From Lobosporangium transversale (Eukaryota > Mortierellomycota > Mortierellomycetes > Mortierellales > Mortierellaceae): DNA of 64,000 nt. The notes under the pieces were generated by a model. It was not told the DNA's origin and did not search any database. It saw only the letters and a program-made list of their open reading frames with translations. Both the position numbers and the translations under genes were made by a program. The DNA is taken from positions 372,001 to 436,000 of the forward strand of contig NW_019029007.1 in assembly GCF_002105155.1 (NCBI RefSeq). The letters are read 5' to 3'. Shown in pieces: positions 37,917 to 50,739 of this stretch (its first letter is position 1; each line of letters opens with the position of its first letter).

Positions 37917-39979
37917 ATGTCTGTCACTGCTTCCACACCTGCCGCGCCAGCAACAACTCACAAGACTAGCCGTCACTTTGTCAAGAAGCCAAGCCAGGAT
38001 GAAAAGAATGAAACCATCAAAGAGATTGAGGCCAACATTGAAAAGATCCGTCCTCGTCTGGTAAGTGCCAATCCCGCAACTTGATGGACCACCCATTCTA
38101 ATAAAGTGAGCAATGAACTATCTGTTTAAGATTCACTTTGGGCGAGTATTAAAGCAAAGAAACCCAGATTATACTCATTGACACTTGGGAATGGCTGATT
38201 CTGAATCTCATCTCTAACATCTTTTCTCATACTTCTTTTGGTACTTCGTGATTTCTTAGAATGCTGTCCGTGATGCCATTGCCGGATTGAATGACAAGTC
38301 TGATTCTGATCCTAGAACTCCTCTTCGCAAACGTCTGAACGAGCTCCGTGCTCAGCAGGCCAGAAACAGAAGGATAAACAAGCCAAGCTCGATCAGCTCA
38401 CTGCCTTGGAGAACTCTTTGAAGAAGAAGGTGAGTTTCATTTTTACAGCTCTATTCAAATTGAAGAGGGTCCGCGTTCCCGGATCTGATCCACAGTAGCG
38501 GATACGCATTAGTCGGAAGGTGATAAATTTTACTAAACCCTATTGAGGTCTATTTCTAGATCGCAGACTTGAAAGTCACTCAGGACAAGCTCCCTTTTAA
38601 GACCCAGGAAGCTGTTGATGCTCAGATTATGTGAGTTCAAGCTCTGGAGCCTAGTGTTCGTTTCTACCTTAATATTTGTTCTGACGTCCTAAATTCTCTA
38701 ACAACAAACTGTTTTGACTGTCGAATTAACAGTAAGCTTGAAAAACAAGTCGAATCTGGATCACTCAAGTTGGTCGAGAGAAGCGTGTCTTATCCGAGAT
38801 CTCGAGTTTAAAGAAGACCAAGAAAACTGTTGAGGCTGTTCAAGTGCAGCAGGCAGCTATTGATGCTGATAAGGCTGAATCGCTGAGCTTAAGGGAACAA
38901 TTGATTATCAGACTTCAAAAGCTTTGATGCAATCGACAAGATCCAGGCTGAATTGGATGAAATCAATAAAGTCAAGGAAGAAGGCATGAAAAAGCGCAAC
39001 GATCTATTTGATGAACGCACCCGTCTACAGAAGGAGCTTGACGCTGAGTACCAACGCAAGAAGACTGTGAATGATGAGTACTTTGCTGCTCTCCGCGAGT
39101 ATCAGAAGTTCCAGCAAGAGGAGCAGGTTCGCAAGCGTGAAGAGTACCAGGCCAAGAAACAACAAGAGCAAGAGGAGAGCGCCTTGCCATTGCCAAGGAG
39201 GAACGCGAGCTTGCAGAGATTCCTGCTTACACTAATGAAATTACTCTTTGCGACAGTGTCTACAGATACTTGCTCCAGTTCAGCAATGACGAGAAACGCA
39301 TTGCTGAAGCGGCTGTTGCTGCTCCCTCTGAGGCTAGCACTCTCAATATTCGCCAGGCCGATACTACCACTAATGTTCCTAGCGGTGTGATGCTCAAGAA
39401 AAAGGCTGACAAGGAAGAGGAAGTATTCTTTGTTGGAAAATCAAAGAAGAACAAGGGTCCTAAGGAGAAGAAAACCGAGAGTGGCAACTTTTCAAGCTTC
39501 CTCTCGCTATTCTTGAACAATTGGTATTAATTCTATATGCTACCTATAATTACATATTATTTTTCTGGTTTGGCTTCTCAGAATGGTCCTTTTCTAACAC
39601 TGCACCGTCATTTTCAATATTCAATAGTTTGAATTAAAAGTCGTTGTTCCTACCTCGCCAGCTGACCTTGGAAAGACCTTGGATGCTTTGACTGAGAAGA
39701 AAGAATACTTCAAGGCCAACCAAGCAAAGGCAACTGAGGAGAATAAGCGCAAGGCAGAGGAGCGTATTGCTAAGTTGACCTCGTCTGACAATACCGAGAC
39801 CGAGGCTACTCCTGTGAAGGTTACCGAGATTGAGGCTACTGCCTGTATGTATACTACAGTTAACACTGACTTTTATATTGAAATCCATTTTAAATGTTTG
39901 CTTTTGCTAATACTTTGGCTTTTTGCTTTATCATCTACTAGAATATCTTCGTGATCGCGTCAATTTTGATCCGAAATAG
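37917..39979 (+). CDS. BFR1: Bfr1-like polysome/ER-associated coiled-coil protein
   Basis: In yeast Bfr1 binds mRNA-protein complexes and polysomes at the ER and suppresses brefeldin A sensitivity. The start at 37917 gives MSVTASTPAAPATTHKTSRH, then FVKKPSQDEKNETIKEIEAN (exon to about 38058). Next exons carry NAVRDAIAGLNDK (38260-38300), LRAQQARN, IADLKVTQDKLPFKTQEAVD (38561-38620), then KLEKQVESGSLKLVE (38733-38775), a family hallmark. Heptad-rich coil follows: INKVKEEGMKKRNDLFDERT (38964-39023), LQKELDAEYQRKKTVNDEYF, then AIPAYTNEITLCDSVYRYLL-type sequence (39225-39275). Near the C-terminus come KKKADKEEEVFFVGKSKKNK and, after an intron, VVVPTSPADLGKTLDALTEK (39638-39700). The last exon ends RDRVNFDPK. 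Frame changes occur near 38385, 38772, 38881, 38925 and 39180. Assignment rests on the order of several family blocks. Confidence 0.88.
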
Positions 39980-40923
39980 AGAATTTAAAAGCCCATGACC
40001 CGCGGCCACACAATAGTAATTTTTGAACAACTGGCATTTATCATGAATGTCACAAGATCAGATGGTTGCTGTTGCTGATCTGTTAACGAGGATATCCTGA
40101 TTTATCGTCAAAGGCAAAAAATATAAATATAAAATACATTACAGAATAAAATTTGTGTCATTAGAAATGGATTGGAGTGACTTAAGGGTGTCACTGAAGG
40201 AGACGAATTTATTATTGAGCACAAAGTGCAGTGCATTTGATTCCTTCTCTGAACCAGTTCAACTTCAAAATGGTTAGCAGTCACCCATCCATTCATTATA
40301 GAGAGCTCTATCAATGGCAAATAATTACATCCATAGGCACATCCAGCAATATTTGCCAACCATCGATCACATATCTCAATAAAACGACTCGAGATGGCTT
40401 TTTGCCTAGTCTTTTTTCAGAGACATGTTCTGGAACTTTGATTTTGCAACTTCCGTCGACATCTTGCATGATCCCATTCTCTTTTTTTATTTACCTTCCA
40501 TCAAATGCTTAGAAGGGCATTATAGACGTTACAATGGAATGCAAGCTTTTGCAGAAAAATGAGCCCTGCAACAAAGATCTGTTCAGATGAGGGATCAACA
40601 CTAGAGTATCTTCCTTCAGTTTGTCTGGATTACTATTCAAAGATTTTGACCAAACTTGGCTTACTTTGATTGCCAATGCAGCAGTGCTGAATCAATAAAA
40701 CAAGATAAAACACCTTGTACATACAACAACATAAAAAGAATCAAAGGACTACATCAATCGACACGATTTTTTAAAAATCCAGGAAGAAGCTATGCAGATC
40801 TACCCATTCGCCAGGGATAATCTTGGGAACAACTTCAATAAATAGTGATGGGCTATGATCTTGAAAGGCTAATCAGGATACTCTCTCTTTTTTTATGTTT
40901 ATCCAATTGATTATAATTGATAG
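39980..40923. other. Intergenic before eL18
   Basis: No gene seen. It should hold the promoter of the eL18 gene and its first tiny exon, since the recognised coding sequence starts right after a splice acceptor (tag at 40921-40923) at Gly-2. I could not place the ATG exon with confidence. Confidence 0.4.
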
Positions 40924-42008
40924 GGTATTGACATTAAGAAGCACCAGTTCGCAACAAGAACCGCCAGGCTCCCAAGTCTGGAGACGTTTACTTGTTGTTG
41001 CTCGTCAAGGTATGAAGCAGCTTTTTTTTTTTTTTTTTGAGTTTCTCGAGCTGGAGAGACTATCATATATCAAACGACCTCTACACGTCACATTTGTTAT
41101 GATTCTGGAGCGCAGAGATATAAGGCAACGATCATATCCTTTTTCGAAGATGTTCGCCCAATCAAAAAAAAAAAAAAAAAAAAAGTTTTAAGGCATACCA
41201 AAGCGACATCATCCAGACAGAGGAATTAAACTTCGACTGTAAATTACTGATTCAGGAGAGTTCAGCATCCTCAATCTTATTACAGAACAATGTTTCAGGA
41301 TTAGCTTTCATGCAGTGCAAACCCTTTTTATAAATATTAGTAAAACAACCCTATCAGTCCCAGTATTTAACACTCAACAGCCAACTTAAAGATACTCGTC
41401 AAGGAAACAACCAGTATTTCTTTAATACATTGATGTTATTCAGCGGCATCGCAAAAATTTTCACACTGTTTTTAAAACAGTGGAGTCGTAACTACATGAA
41501 ATTTCCTCTGACATGCTTTTTTTTCTTCGCTGCAAACTCGATAATAGCTCTACAGATTCCTTGCCCGCCGTACGGACTCTGCCTTCAACAAGGTCGTCTT
41601 GAAGCGTCTCTTTATGTCGCGCGTCAACCGTCCCCCATGTCCATCTCCCGCATTGCTCGTAACATGGCAGGAAAGGGAGGCAAGACTGCTGTCGTCGTTG
41701 GCTCCGTGACTGATGACATCCGTCTGTTGGAGGTCCCCAAGTTGTCGATCGCCTGCTTGCGCATCACCAAGTCGGCCAAGGCTCGTGTCTTGAAGGCTGG
41801 TGGTGAGGTCATCACCCTCGATCAGCTCGCCCTCCGTGCCCCCACTGGTGCTAACACCGTCTTGCTCCGTGGCAAGAAGAACACCCGTGAGGCCGTCAAG
41901 CACTTTGGCATGGGTCCTGGCAAGCATGCCAAGCCCTATGTCCAGAGCAAGGGTCGTAAGTTCGAGAAGGCTCGTGGTCGTCGTGCCTCCCGCGGCTTCA
42001 AGGTTTAA
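40924..42008 (+). CDS. RPL18: 60S ribosomal protein eL18, first exon not located
   Basis: Component of the large cytosolic ribosomal subunit. The second exon (40924-41009) reads GIDIKKH, then after a one-base gap near 40945 [20 protein letters not shown]. An intron of 538 bp follows (41010-41547, gtatga...tag). The third exon continues [20 protein letters not shown] then [10 protein letters not shown] (41548-41636), another one-base gap in a C run near 41636, then [20 protein letters not shown], the [20 protein letters not shown] block and the C-terminus [20 protein letters not shown] with FKV. This is the complete eL18 from residue 2 on. C/T-ending codons are strongly preferred in the last exon (GGC, AAG, GTC), as expected for a highly expressed gene. 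The initiator Met is probably a separate short exon upstream. Confidence 0.95.
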
Positions 42009-42251
42009 ATCGAATCAAAATAAAATGCCTTGTTTACGCTTCATGGTGGTACTGTCAATCATTCCAACAATCCATAAAAATGTCCAAAATAAATGCCCTA
42101 TTTCGGTCAATGGTGTGTTTTTTCATATATTTGATTCAAATGCTAAATGATAAGGTATATAACTAATATGCTTGGAATATAAAGGCGGACCATATCATGT
42201 TTCTCTGGGTAGCATGCAGAGTGACTATGATTGGTCATGAGGCGATGCAGG

Positions 42252-43672
42252 TTATGACAGGATTTTAAGCTCCTTGTCCATACAGCGGGTGTAGACTTCA
42301 GGATGACATTTGTGAACGGTCTCAAAGATATGATCACCGTTACTCCAACCTTCAGGGCTACTGATGAAGGAAGAAGAGGTATGATTGATATCTAGTGTGT
42401 CCATCAATCTCTCCAAATCGTCATCATCTGAACTTGGGCCTGTCTCTGCATCCGAGGCAAAGACAGACATACTGGTAGTAGACCGAGAATTTTTCAAAGA
42501 CTGCTTTTTTGATCCCGTCGAATCCAGACCTGGGATGTAATGAGGAACCTTTACATCCAAGGCCGGATCATAAAAAAAGGGGATGCTGTAACGATCCTGA
42601 CCCGAGGTGTTATTCAACACACGATGTACAGTAGCATGGTACAACCCGCCGGTCAGCTTCTCCATCGATTCACCCAATGTGACAATGAATGTATCCTGTA
42701 TTGGACGAGTATCCATCCATTGACCTGTGACAGGATCTTGACCTTGTAGACCACCGACCATGTCTTGTAAAAGCACTGTCAAAATCCCGTGTCTTTATGA
42801 GCTCCACAACCGATGGTCTTGGGCTTATCAACCGAAGGATATTTTGCACATTTGAGGCGATAGTAAGGTTGTTCTCCAAAGAGGGTTCGGAAATAAGATG
42901 CATCCTCCAAACCCAACGAAAGCGCAATAGCTTCCATTAAATTCTGAGAAAGGATCTCGAGTTGATTCATGAATTCAAGGACGCAGGATTTAAAATCTGG
43001 AAGGCAAGCTAACGTACTTGCGGGCCATTGATTAGGACCTTGTAGACCTTCATAGTCAGGTGAGATGGTCGGCTTGAAGGATTCGATCACAGGTCGTTCA
43101 GGCCCAAATTGAAGCTGCTCACGATGATCTACCTGATCATTGGTAAACTCTTGGCCTACAAGGATTCAAATATTTTATTATGAAAGATACCGAGTCAGAA
43201 TAAAAAAACCAAACGCAAGTATCATATCCCTTTATGGTTAAAGGAAAAAATAAAAATAAAAATAAAAAACATTGAGAGAGGGCATACCGATAAGTTTGTA
43301 ACCTCGGAAGTGACGGCTGTTGCCAATCAACATCTTCTTCTTCTCATTGAGCGGCAAAGCAAAGTACTGTTGGATAACCTTCATAGCGCTAGCCGTTAGC
43401 TCCGGAGGGATCCCATGGTCCTTGATGTAAAATGTACCGATCTCCATCAAGGACTCACGCATTTCGATCAAGAAACCAGCTCGAGTTTCAGGTGATAAAA
43501 AATCTTTCAAAGAGAGTGACTTGATCGAAACCCTTGACGTTGCTGATGTTGTTTCCGTTATCGTTGTCGCCATTGAAGCTGCATGCGAGTTAGATTGCTT
43601 TTGACAGGGATGACCAGGGTGAATCAGGGCATCTGATACGATCTTGGAGCTTCGGTGCGCGTGCACGGACAT
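42252..43672 (-). CDS. 2-oxoglutarate/Fe(II) oxygenase, isopenicillin N synthase-like
   Basis: Non-haem iron oxygenase of the IPNS-like superfamily. The start at 43672 gives a Ser/Thr-rich leader, then ISIKSLSLKDFL-type strand sequence and the N-terminal family domain (EIGTFYIKDHGIPPELTASA; FALPLNEKKKMLIGNSRHFR GYKLIG split over two runs, 43460-43285). After an intron come EFTNDQVDHREQLQFGPERP (43155-43095), LPDFKSCVLEFMNQLEILSQ, ALSLGL and YRLKCAKYP. The iron ligands are seen in GAHKDTGF (His-x-Asp, 42790) and in TVHRVLNNTSGQDRYSIPFF (distal His plus the Arg-x-Ser that binds 2-oxoglutarate, 42620-42570). The long C-terminal tail has an Asp/Ser-rich insert (SSDDDDLERL). A missing base right after HKDTGF breaks the frame at about 42781. 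The substrate cannot be told; relatives act in thymine, flavonoid-like or secondary metabolism. No biosynthetic cluster surrounds it. Confidence 0.9.
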
Positions 43673-44982
43673 TTTTCTTTTGTGATTATGACTCGTGAAA
43701 GAGGGAGGAAGTTTTGCTGTGACACGAAAAAAAAAGAATGTAACGGAAAAAAAATATGAAATGTGCAACGAAATTATGCGCAATAGTGCAGATGATTTGG
43801 TTTTTTTTTTTTTACGTGTACAACATGCATTTATGCAAGAAAAGGAAAGGCCAAGTTGATGTGGTAATAAGATTACACAGATGACAGATGAGATGAGTGA
43901 GGATAGGATATAAAAAATGGAAAAAAAAAAAGGGAGGAAAGATGGAGCTATGAATGAGTAAATGGTAGTCGCAGAGAGCCTTTGGTTTATATCTTTTATA
44001 CCTTTTTTAAATCCTAGGAAGGAGGAATAAAAACGCGCTTATCTTACCTTTTGGAGATGCTGAAATACAGACGTTTTATCTCCGAAAGTAAAAAAAAAAA
44101 AAAAAAATAGGCGCGTTGGGTTTCGTAAATATATCAAAATTCCTATCCTTAAGAGACGTCTTAGTCTCGGTTGTTTTGAATACTTCGTAGCTGTTAAAAG
44201 TTATGAATGTATGTCGTATATATCGTCGATAAGCTCAAAAGAGAGAAGAAGAGAAAGAGATGATCAGAAGAATTGATGAAGGGCACGATATTGTGAAATG
44301 GAAGAGAGACTGAGGTTATAAGCGAAAGAGAAAGAGAGAAAAAGGAGATATGAAGCAGTAATTGACCAATTAGCAACGGAGATGAGTAATAAATGCAGCG
44401 ATGTAATGTCCAACCAGACAAGAAATGCGCATGCAACAGTTGACAAATGATGTTCAGACTTCTTGAGAAGAGGATGGGAGAGAAGAAAATATAGATTGAT
44501 CGCGATCAGGTTTAGGTAGCAGTAGATTTTTTTTTTTATGGACAATGATCCCTTAATTTATATATTTCAAGCGTTGGGAGTGCCTCTCCCAATTGGCAGC
44601 CTCCTTACATGGGGAGACGCTCTCTGTTTCCCGTCATTGTAGGTTGGCACCCATTTTGAAATTGTGAACATAAAGGGGTAGAAGCAAAGCCATAAACATT
44701 TGATGGGTAGGTTATTATCAACTATTTGTTTGTTTGCAATGAGATGTCAGCAGATGGTTTCGTAAGAAGAGAAATATCAAATTTCGACATATTCAACAAT
44801 AGAACAGATATCAATTTGGTACGACGATCATGCGCTTCTGGAAATGGACACACTAGAAGCCTGAAAACTTATCATAACAACGGAGCCTGCGATGCTTTTT
44901 TTTTTTTAAAAATATATTATTTATTTATTTCATCAGAGAGCAATATCGAACACAGGCAGGAATACTATTACTAGTTAGAAAT

Positions 44983-45016
<34 letters not shown>

Positions 45017-47516
45017 GGAGAGAGTAGAAAAAGGAAGGAGACAGCACGGTTGACAGATTTTGCATGTCGAGCAACATTGAGTTCAATAACGCAAAAGGCA
45101 CATCATTGGTACAGACATGTGTCTCTCACAGCACTGCATATAAGATCATGCATGCCATGGATCTGGATCGGCGGGATATACGTAGTGAGTATCCTTTTTT
45201 GCATTAATGTCTGCTCCAAATTGTAATGTTCAGAGATAGTCTAAAACAAACAACGGACAAAGGTGTAAACAAACAGACGAAAGGACCTGGGGCATTATTG
45301 TTTTTTACGCATCAGCCGAAACAGTAGCGGGAAGGCCTACTAAAGTATTGAGGATAAAGGAGAATATTTTGGCGCGTTGCTTAAAGTTATTCCGCCATGA
45401 GCAGGTTCCTACTTTTTTAGAATCATTTCTTGGGTGGTTAGGAATGGACTAATGCCCGCTCGACGAACTTTTACTGTTATTATTTTTTTATTTGGAGTCC
45501 TTGACAGGTACCCCAAGGGATGTATTGAATATCCTCATTTCATTTTCATTGACGCGAACTGTTCGGTATGGGATCCAAATCTAATCAGTAAGGCTCACTA
45601 TTAGACTCTGCCCATACTTAGCACGAGTCTTTGACCCATTTTTTCTAACCTGACTGATGACTTGATGCGGTTTTGTTATTTCATTGGCTCTCTCATCTAT
45701 AATCATTAACATCCCCATCATTATTAAATTATATACCGATATACCACATATGAGTTCTATAGAAAGCGTCGATGATGGTATATATTTCAGGTTTTTTCTA
45801 CAATTCGTAAAAAAGGGAACATGCCAACACACAGTTCCTTTATGCCATGTGGGTAATTACGATCCGTTTCGCTTTGAGGACAGTAATGATAATATCAATA
45901 ACAAAAATAAAAGAGGATAAAATAAATAAAAACCGTTTGTATTATTTAAACCTCGGGATTGTGCGTGCACATCCTTGAAGATCAAAGTATTGCTCAATTG
46001 AATGTGACATACCACCTCAAATTGGCCATGATGAGCCTTGCTTGGAAAATAGAGGAACCAGATCTACTTCTTTGTTTCACTTATTTTGTCTTGTCTGGAT
46101 ATGAGTGTATAAAGTTTCTCAAATTTTTGGTTTGTTGAATTCATAATATAACACAGAGCAAACAAGGCTTTCTCCTATATGCTAACCTAATAATCTGCCA
46201 GTAGCTTATTCTTTTAGCCATGACAATTGAAGTACCGTTCTTAGAATCATGAGCAATCTCTGAGTCAGGGAACACGCTTTAGTGTTGCTTCGTGCACGGG
46301 GCAACTACAAAAAATCCGATCTAAAAAAAAAAAAAAATAGTATGCATATAATTGCACCAATAGCTGCAACAAATAGAAACCAGTCTGGATCCCTTTGTAG
46401 TGGGCGGTTAAGGATAATATAATGCTGCAGGTTACTGGTTGCGGGAGCGCGCGATGTAACGTCCTGTCCTGCAGGGTTTCAGAAGTACTCTTTTTTTTCA
46501 GTGTCGATCTTTTCGACTTTAATATGATATACGAGTTTTTGTGGTACAAACCATTGATGATTAATTAGGCGGTATTACAAGCTCTCGTGCTAATTAGCCC
46601 CTTCCGTGGTGATAAAGAAGTAACGGCGTGTAACATGGAAGTCGAACGCATCTTGATCGAGTGGTGTGAGAGAGCTGTTTTTATAAGGTTTGTATGTAAA
46701 CGCTCGGTCCGTGTCATAAAAAAAGAATGGTGGCGCCCTAGCGCCTTGGCGTGCTAGAAAACATAGCATCGACAGGCTAGTAACACTCTTGGAGGAAGGA
46801 GGAGGGAGTCCATTGTTTTCAAAGAGAGGCGAAAAGGCGAACCCGTTGGTATAGACCATTGGACTGATTCAAGGGTACATTAAATACAAGGGGCATTCAG
46901 TGTTTGTTGTTGCTTTGATTCCTCTCTAACGTCCCGTCTCAGCTGCATGTCACTTGTTGGCACCCAATTATATATACCATTCCCGCAAAAAATAAAATCG
47001 CTATCCTCGCATAATTTTCATGCGACTCTACGAAAACAAACTGGGCGAATTAAAGTTAATAGTGACCACTTCAATTTTCTGGGGACCCTTGAGAGAATAA
47101 AAAGAAATATAATGACGGGGACCGACGGTTCAGTACCCAAGGTATGTGGCAATCTAGAGAAATGTTTTGATACAAGAACCCACATTCCTTCTAGCTTTTT
47201 TAGATCTCACAATCCATCAAGGAGAATGCAGGAGTCACCTCCTGAATTCCCTAGGTGATGCTCGAACAAAAAGAAATGATAGGTCTCAAGCATATGTTCT
47301 TTTTTTTTTTTTTTTTGTCTTCAACAACGAAAATTTTACGCCTTTGAACCTAAAAAAAGATGTGGTTTTTTGCTATGCAATGTTGTCATTTCTTATACAG
47401 GACCCTTTTCGGAAAACATCCTTTGCTCCAGTCCAATCCGAAAAGTCTTTGGAAGCGTAGGTTCCAGACTCTTTTTTTTTTCACTCGTTCGCTCCTATAG
47501 AACACTCCCCCCCCCT

Positions 47517-47550
<34 letters not shown>

Positions 47551-47969
47551 AAGAATAGGCTTTAGAACTTACATTACAAATTGTCCATCTCAGTATTGAC
47601 AGAGTATAGATCGAGGGAGATCAACGGATTCGTGTCAGCCTTTGTATCCACAACATGAAAAACACCGACCCAATCCTGTAAAAAGAAGTAATGGTAGTGA
47701 TGCAGCCTAGCTTTATGGGACCAAAAGCACTCATTTACTCCCATGTCTCCCTATGCAAGAAGGGATGAAAATAAAATAAAAATAGTTTCCTATGCCTCCT
47801 CTTTGGCCTCTTGCGTGGTTACATGTATACATTCTCATATCCTCATTCATAAAGCGTTATACTTGCTTCATGTGTGTGCAGCTCTGTCCTACCATAATGA
47901 TGAGGCTGGCATCAGAATTGCCCAGCACTTACTCAAATAGAGCGTACACATGCAAATGTATCTATATGT

Positions 47970-48330
47970 CTACAACGCTTTAAACATATGATTCTCCTTT
48001 TTATTGACGGGCAAAACAACCTCGGAAAGGACGCGAATAAAGTATTGGAGTGATTCCATTGTTGGCTCGCTTCGTTCAAGTAATGTTAAAGCAACAATAG
48101 CATCATTTTTTTTCCATACGTCGTAGCATATTGGTACATTAATATAGCCACCAAAATTGTTTGGTAGAAGTGAAGATAGGGGCCCATCGGTGAGTACTGA
48201 GCACAACAGAAGCGATAGGAGCGAAGGAGATCGGCACGGGCCCCCAAATTACGGACAGCAAAGAATCTTCTAGGGTGTGATGAGGAATAGACTTCATCTA
48301 ATTTGCTAGATGGGGTTATCTAAAAGCCAA
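47970..48330 (-). CDS. Possible small unknown protein
   Basis: A minus-strand start near 48296 reads MKSIPHHTLEDSLLSVIWGP, followed by VPISFAPIASVVLST. A change of frame near 48190 continues as DGPLSSLLPNNFGGYINVPI, then DVWKKNDAIVALTLLERSEP and YFIRVLSEVVLPVNKKENHM, ending FKAL before a stop at 47970. Together this would be about 115 residues with a hydrophobic first half and a helical second half. One missing base joins the two frames, as in other genes here. I recognise no family; chance or a gene relic is possible. Confidence 0.28.
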
Positions 48331-48597
48331 TCAACTACGCCTAAGGAAACTATTGTCTGAAGTTCCGAATGTGATATCAATATACACAACCGGTAGATTA
48401 TGTGTAGATTAAAGTGAGAGCATTAGGTGTTGTATATTTCAAGTTAGCGATGTGGTTCCTCATCGGTGAGCGCTACTGCTCCTATGTTCAATCCGGTATA
48501 TCCACACCCGCCTGGTGTAGTTTGGCACGCTCGATAGCAATCTGTCTTTGAAAAGCATAAGATAGTGATTCGCGTCGCCAAAAGTCATGTGATCAAA

Positions 48598-48617
48598 ATA
48601 TATATATATATATATAT
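48598..48617. repeat. AT dinucleotide microsatellite
   Basis: Ten AT units in a gene-poor stretch. No further structure is seen. Confidence 0.9.
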
Positions 48618-49183
48618 GGAAACCCAGGTTTTGGCAACCTTGTATTAAGGACTATCTACTTTAACCCTTTTACATTTTCCATCAGGCTCTTTCGGATTAA
48701 CGCTAGACCTTGTTAGGGCTTCTCTCATGCAATTGAACTCTCGCAACCTTGTCAAATCCGTGGAAAGTAATCCTGATATTTATAGTTCTGCTATATCTAA
48801 ACTAGAAGCTACTATTGAAGGATAGAGAGTGCTTGGCATCAGCGCCCTTGCGGATCAAATAGGATGTATGCAGAGTCCTCCCTTCTTTCTCTTTGTTATG
48901 TGAGATATGGCTTGATTCTTTGCTTCATAAATGGTTCCCCTTCCATAGTTAGAACGATTCCAACGTGGGCATGGCAACTGTAACCTTAGGATCTACCCAC
49001 TATCTTCACCATTAACATCATAGCTGCTTCGTTCATTTCACTTGCAATTTGAATGCTTCCGGTTTGACTTCCCAGATATTTCAACATGTATGAAGATTCC
49101 AAATAAAAACCTTCAACTCTCAGTCTACGTCAAAGATTTTGTCAGTGCTGATAGGTAGTAACGAGGCTATTAGAACGACCATT

Positions 49184-49214
<31 letters not shown>

Positions 49215-49292
49215 CTTTTTAATAAATAAAAATTGCTTAAATTAGGTCATAAATGTATCTCTCTATCTTCTGACTTTTTTCCTTTTACTTTT

Positions 49293-50739
49293 TTACTTGG
49301 TGCAGGTGGTAGGAGGATTAGGAGAAGGAGGTCCGATTCGGGAGTACCAAGTTCTTGGGTCCTCGTCTCCCAAGCACGTGGCTACAGGAACCAGCTTGTA
49401 GCCCAAATTTTTGGCATAGTTGATGGTCCAAGGAGTCATCAATCGAACTGTACGCATATAAGTATCATGCATCAACTGCATATGAGTTGCGCCCTTTGGA
49501 CCCGTCTCAACCACAGAAGTGACTTGGCCTTGTTCCACCTTCATCAACTGTTCATCAGACAATTTATGGACCGCATTGTTATCATCAATATCCGCATCGG
49601 TGGTTGCAATATCCCAGGTAGTGATGACATAACCTAAATTCTTGAGTGTGGTTTGAACCTTGGCATCTGTGTCTGCAGGGCCGAATGTTCCAGCGCCATA
49701 GGGAGGACGCATATATCGGGGAACGACACCCAGAATATCTTGGAAGGCTTGCTCTAAACGCGTCATCTCAGTCGTGATTCCTTCAACGGACAGTTTAGGC
49801 AGTTGAGGATGAGACCAAGTGTGGGATGCGATTTGATGACCGGATTCAAAGGCGCGCTTGAGGACTGATTGAACTTTGGGATCATAAATACAACCTTGGT
49901 TGTTACCGTTCACGAAAAACGTCACCTTGAGATTCTCCTTGTCAAGCATGTCAAGGAGCTCGTGCGTGTACTATTAACAGGAATTCGTAAACAATTCAAA
50001 TCAACGCGTTAAAAAAAAAAAAAAAAAAAAAAAAACATTTTTTTTCTGAGACCGGAGATAGGGGGTGGAAAAAGAAAGGAAAAAAAGCGTTGTAAAAATA
50101 GGGCGGACAATGCCCTTCACTTTTTTTTTTTTTTTTTTTTTTTTCTTGTTTTTGTTTTTTGAGGATCCATAAATAAAATATTAAAAAGGTCAATTCGATA
50201 GAATTAGGAGATCAGAAAAAGGAGGATGGATAGAATATTTCCTCCTACGCCAAAACCCAAATTTGGGCTCCATCTTCATGTCTGAAAAAAGACATGCCTC
50301 TTTGATTTTTAATATGAGGATGATTAAGAGAGGTAAGAAAGCAATAAGAGTCATATTATATTAGAGGCTTACCTCAGAGGGGCCATCATCGTATGAGATA
50401 GAGTACGTTCCAGGGGTCTTGCAGGTGGTATAGACTACACCAGGAAGCCGACGGGTGCGGGGGCCTCACCAGTCAAGTTATAGTAAGGGAACAGGGTACC
50501 ATTGATCATGGTTCCCTTTTGATCCGGAGGTGTGACAGCTGTGGTGGATGTGGGCGGTGCAGATGTAGTAGGGGTACCGTTGCACCGCCTATTGACTCGT
50601 TAGCCTTGTTCTCACTCGAGCTGCTGTTCTTGTGGACACCAAAGTAAACACCAACGGCGATACCGGCTACAATGATGAGGGAGATACCGGCGATCAAGAC
50701 CTTGTTCTTGGTCTGCATAGGCTTCTTTTCGGCTGCCAT
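49293..50739 (-). CDS. Chitin deacetylase-type polysaccharide deacetylase (NodB domain)
   Basis: Metal-dependent carbohydrate esterase 4 enzyme, which removes acetyl groups from chitin to make chitosan, an important wall polymer in zygomycete-like fungi. The start at 50739 gives a short basic cytoplasmic end and one membrane helix (VLIAGISLIIVAGIAVGVYF, 50705-50645): a signal anchor. After a Ser/Pro-rich stem with frame breaks near 50580 and 50450 comes the first motif in TYSISYDDGP (near 50395), then an intron and LLDMLDKENLKVTFFVNGNN (49960-49905), second motif HQIASHTWSHPQLPK (His-x3-His zinc site, 49836-49790), third motif RYMRPPYGAGTFGP (49720-49680), YVITTWDIATTDADIDD (near 49630-49580) and MQLMHDTYMRT. 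The zinc Asp of the Tyr-Asp-Asp motif and both His residues are present. The usual catalytic Arg-Pro-Pro-Tyr-Gly is intact, so an active enzyme is likely. Confidence 0.92.

Larger units (their letters stand above)
43673..49292. other. 5.6 kb stretch without recognisable genes
   Basis: Coding density drops sharply. It holds homopolymers (44091-44107, 44984-45013, 47302-47318, 47520-47546, 49185-49214), an AT dinucleotide run (48598-48617), short hairpins (around 44572-44592) and several 60-105 codon frames without family resemblance. The more protein-like frames are 46859-46590 (-), 46947-47258 (+) and 48330-47970 (-, separate entry). I see no transposase, reverse transcriptase, tRNA or rRNA. 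Confidence 0.5.

Noticed and set aside
41550-41927. 125-codon minus-strand frame
   Set aside because: Antisense shadow of the eL18 last exon.
48470-48510. A tRNA-like B box (GTTCAATCC)
   Set aside because: No matching A box, acceptor stem or anticodon arm could be folded around it.
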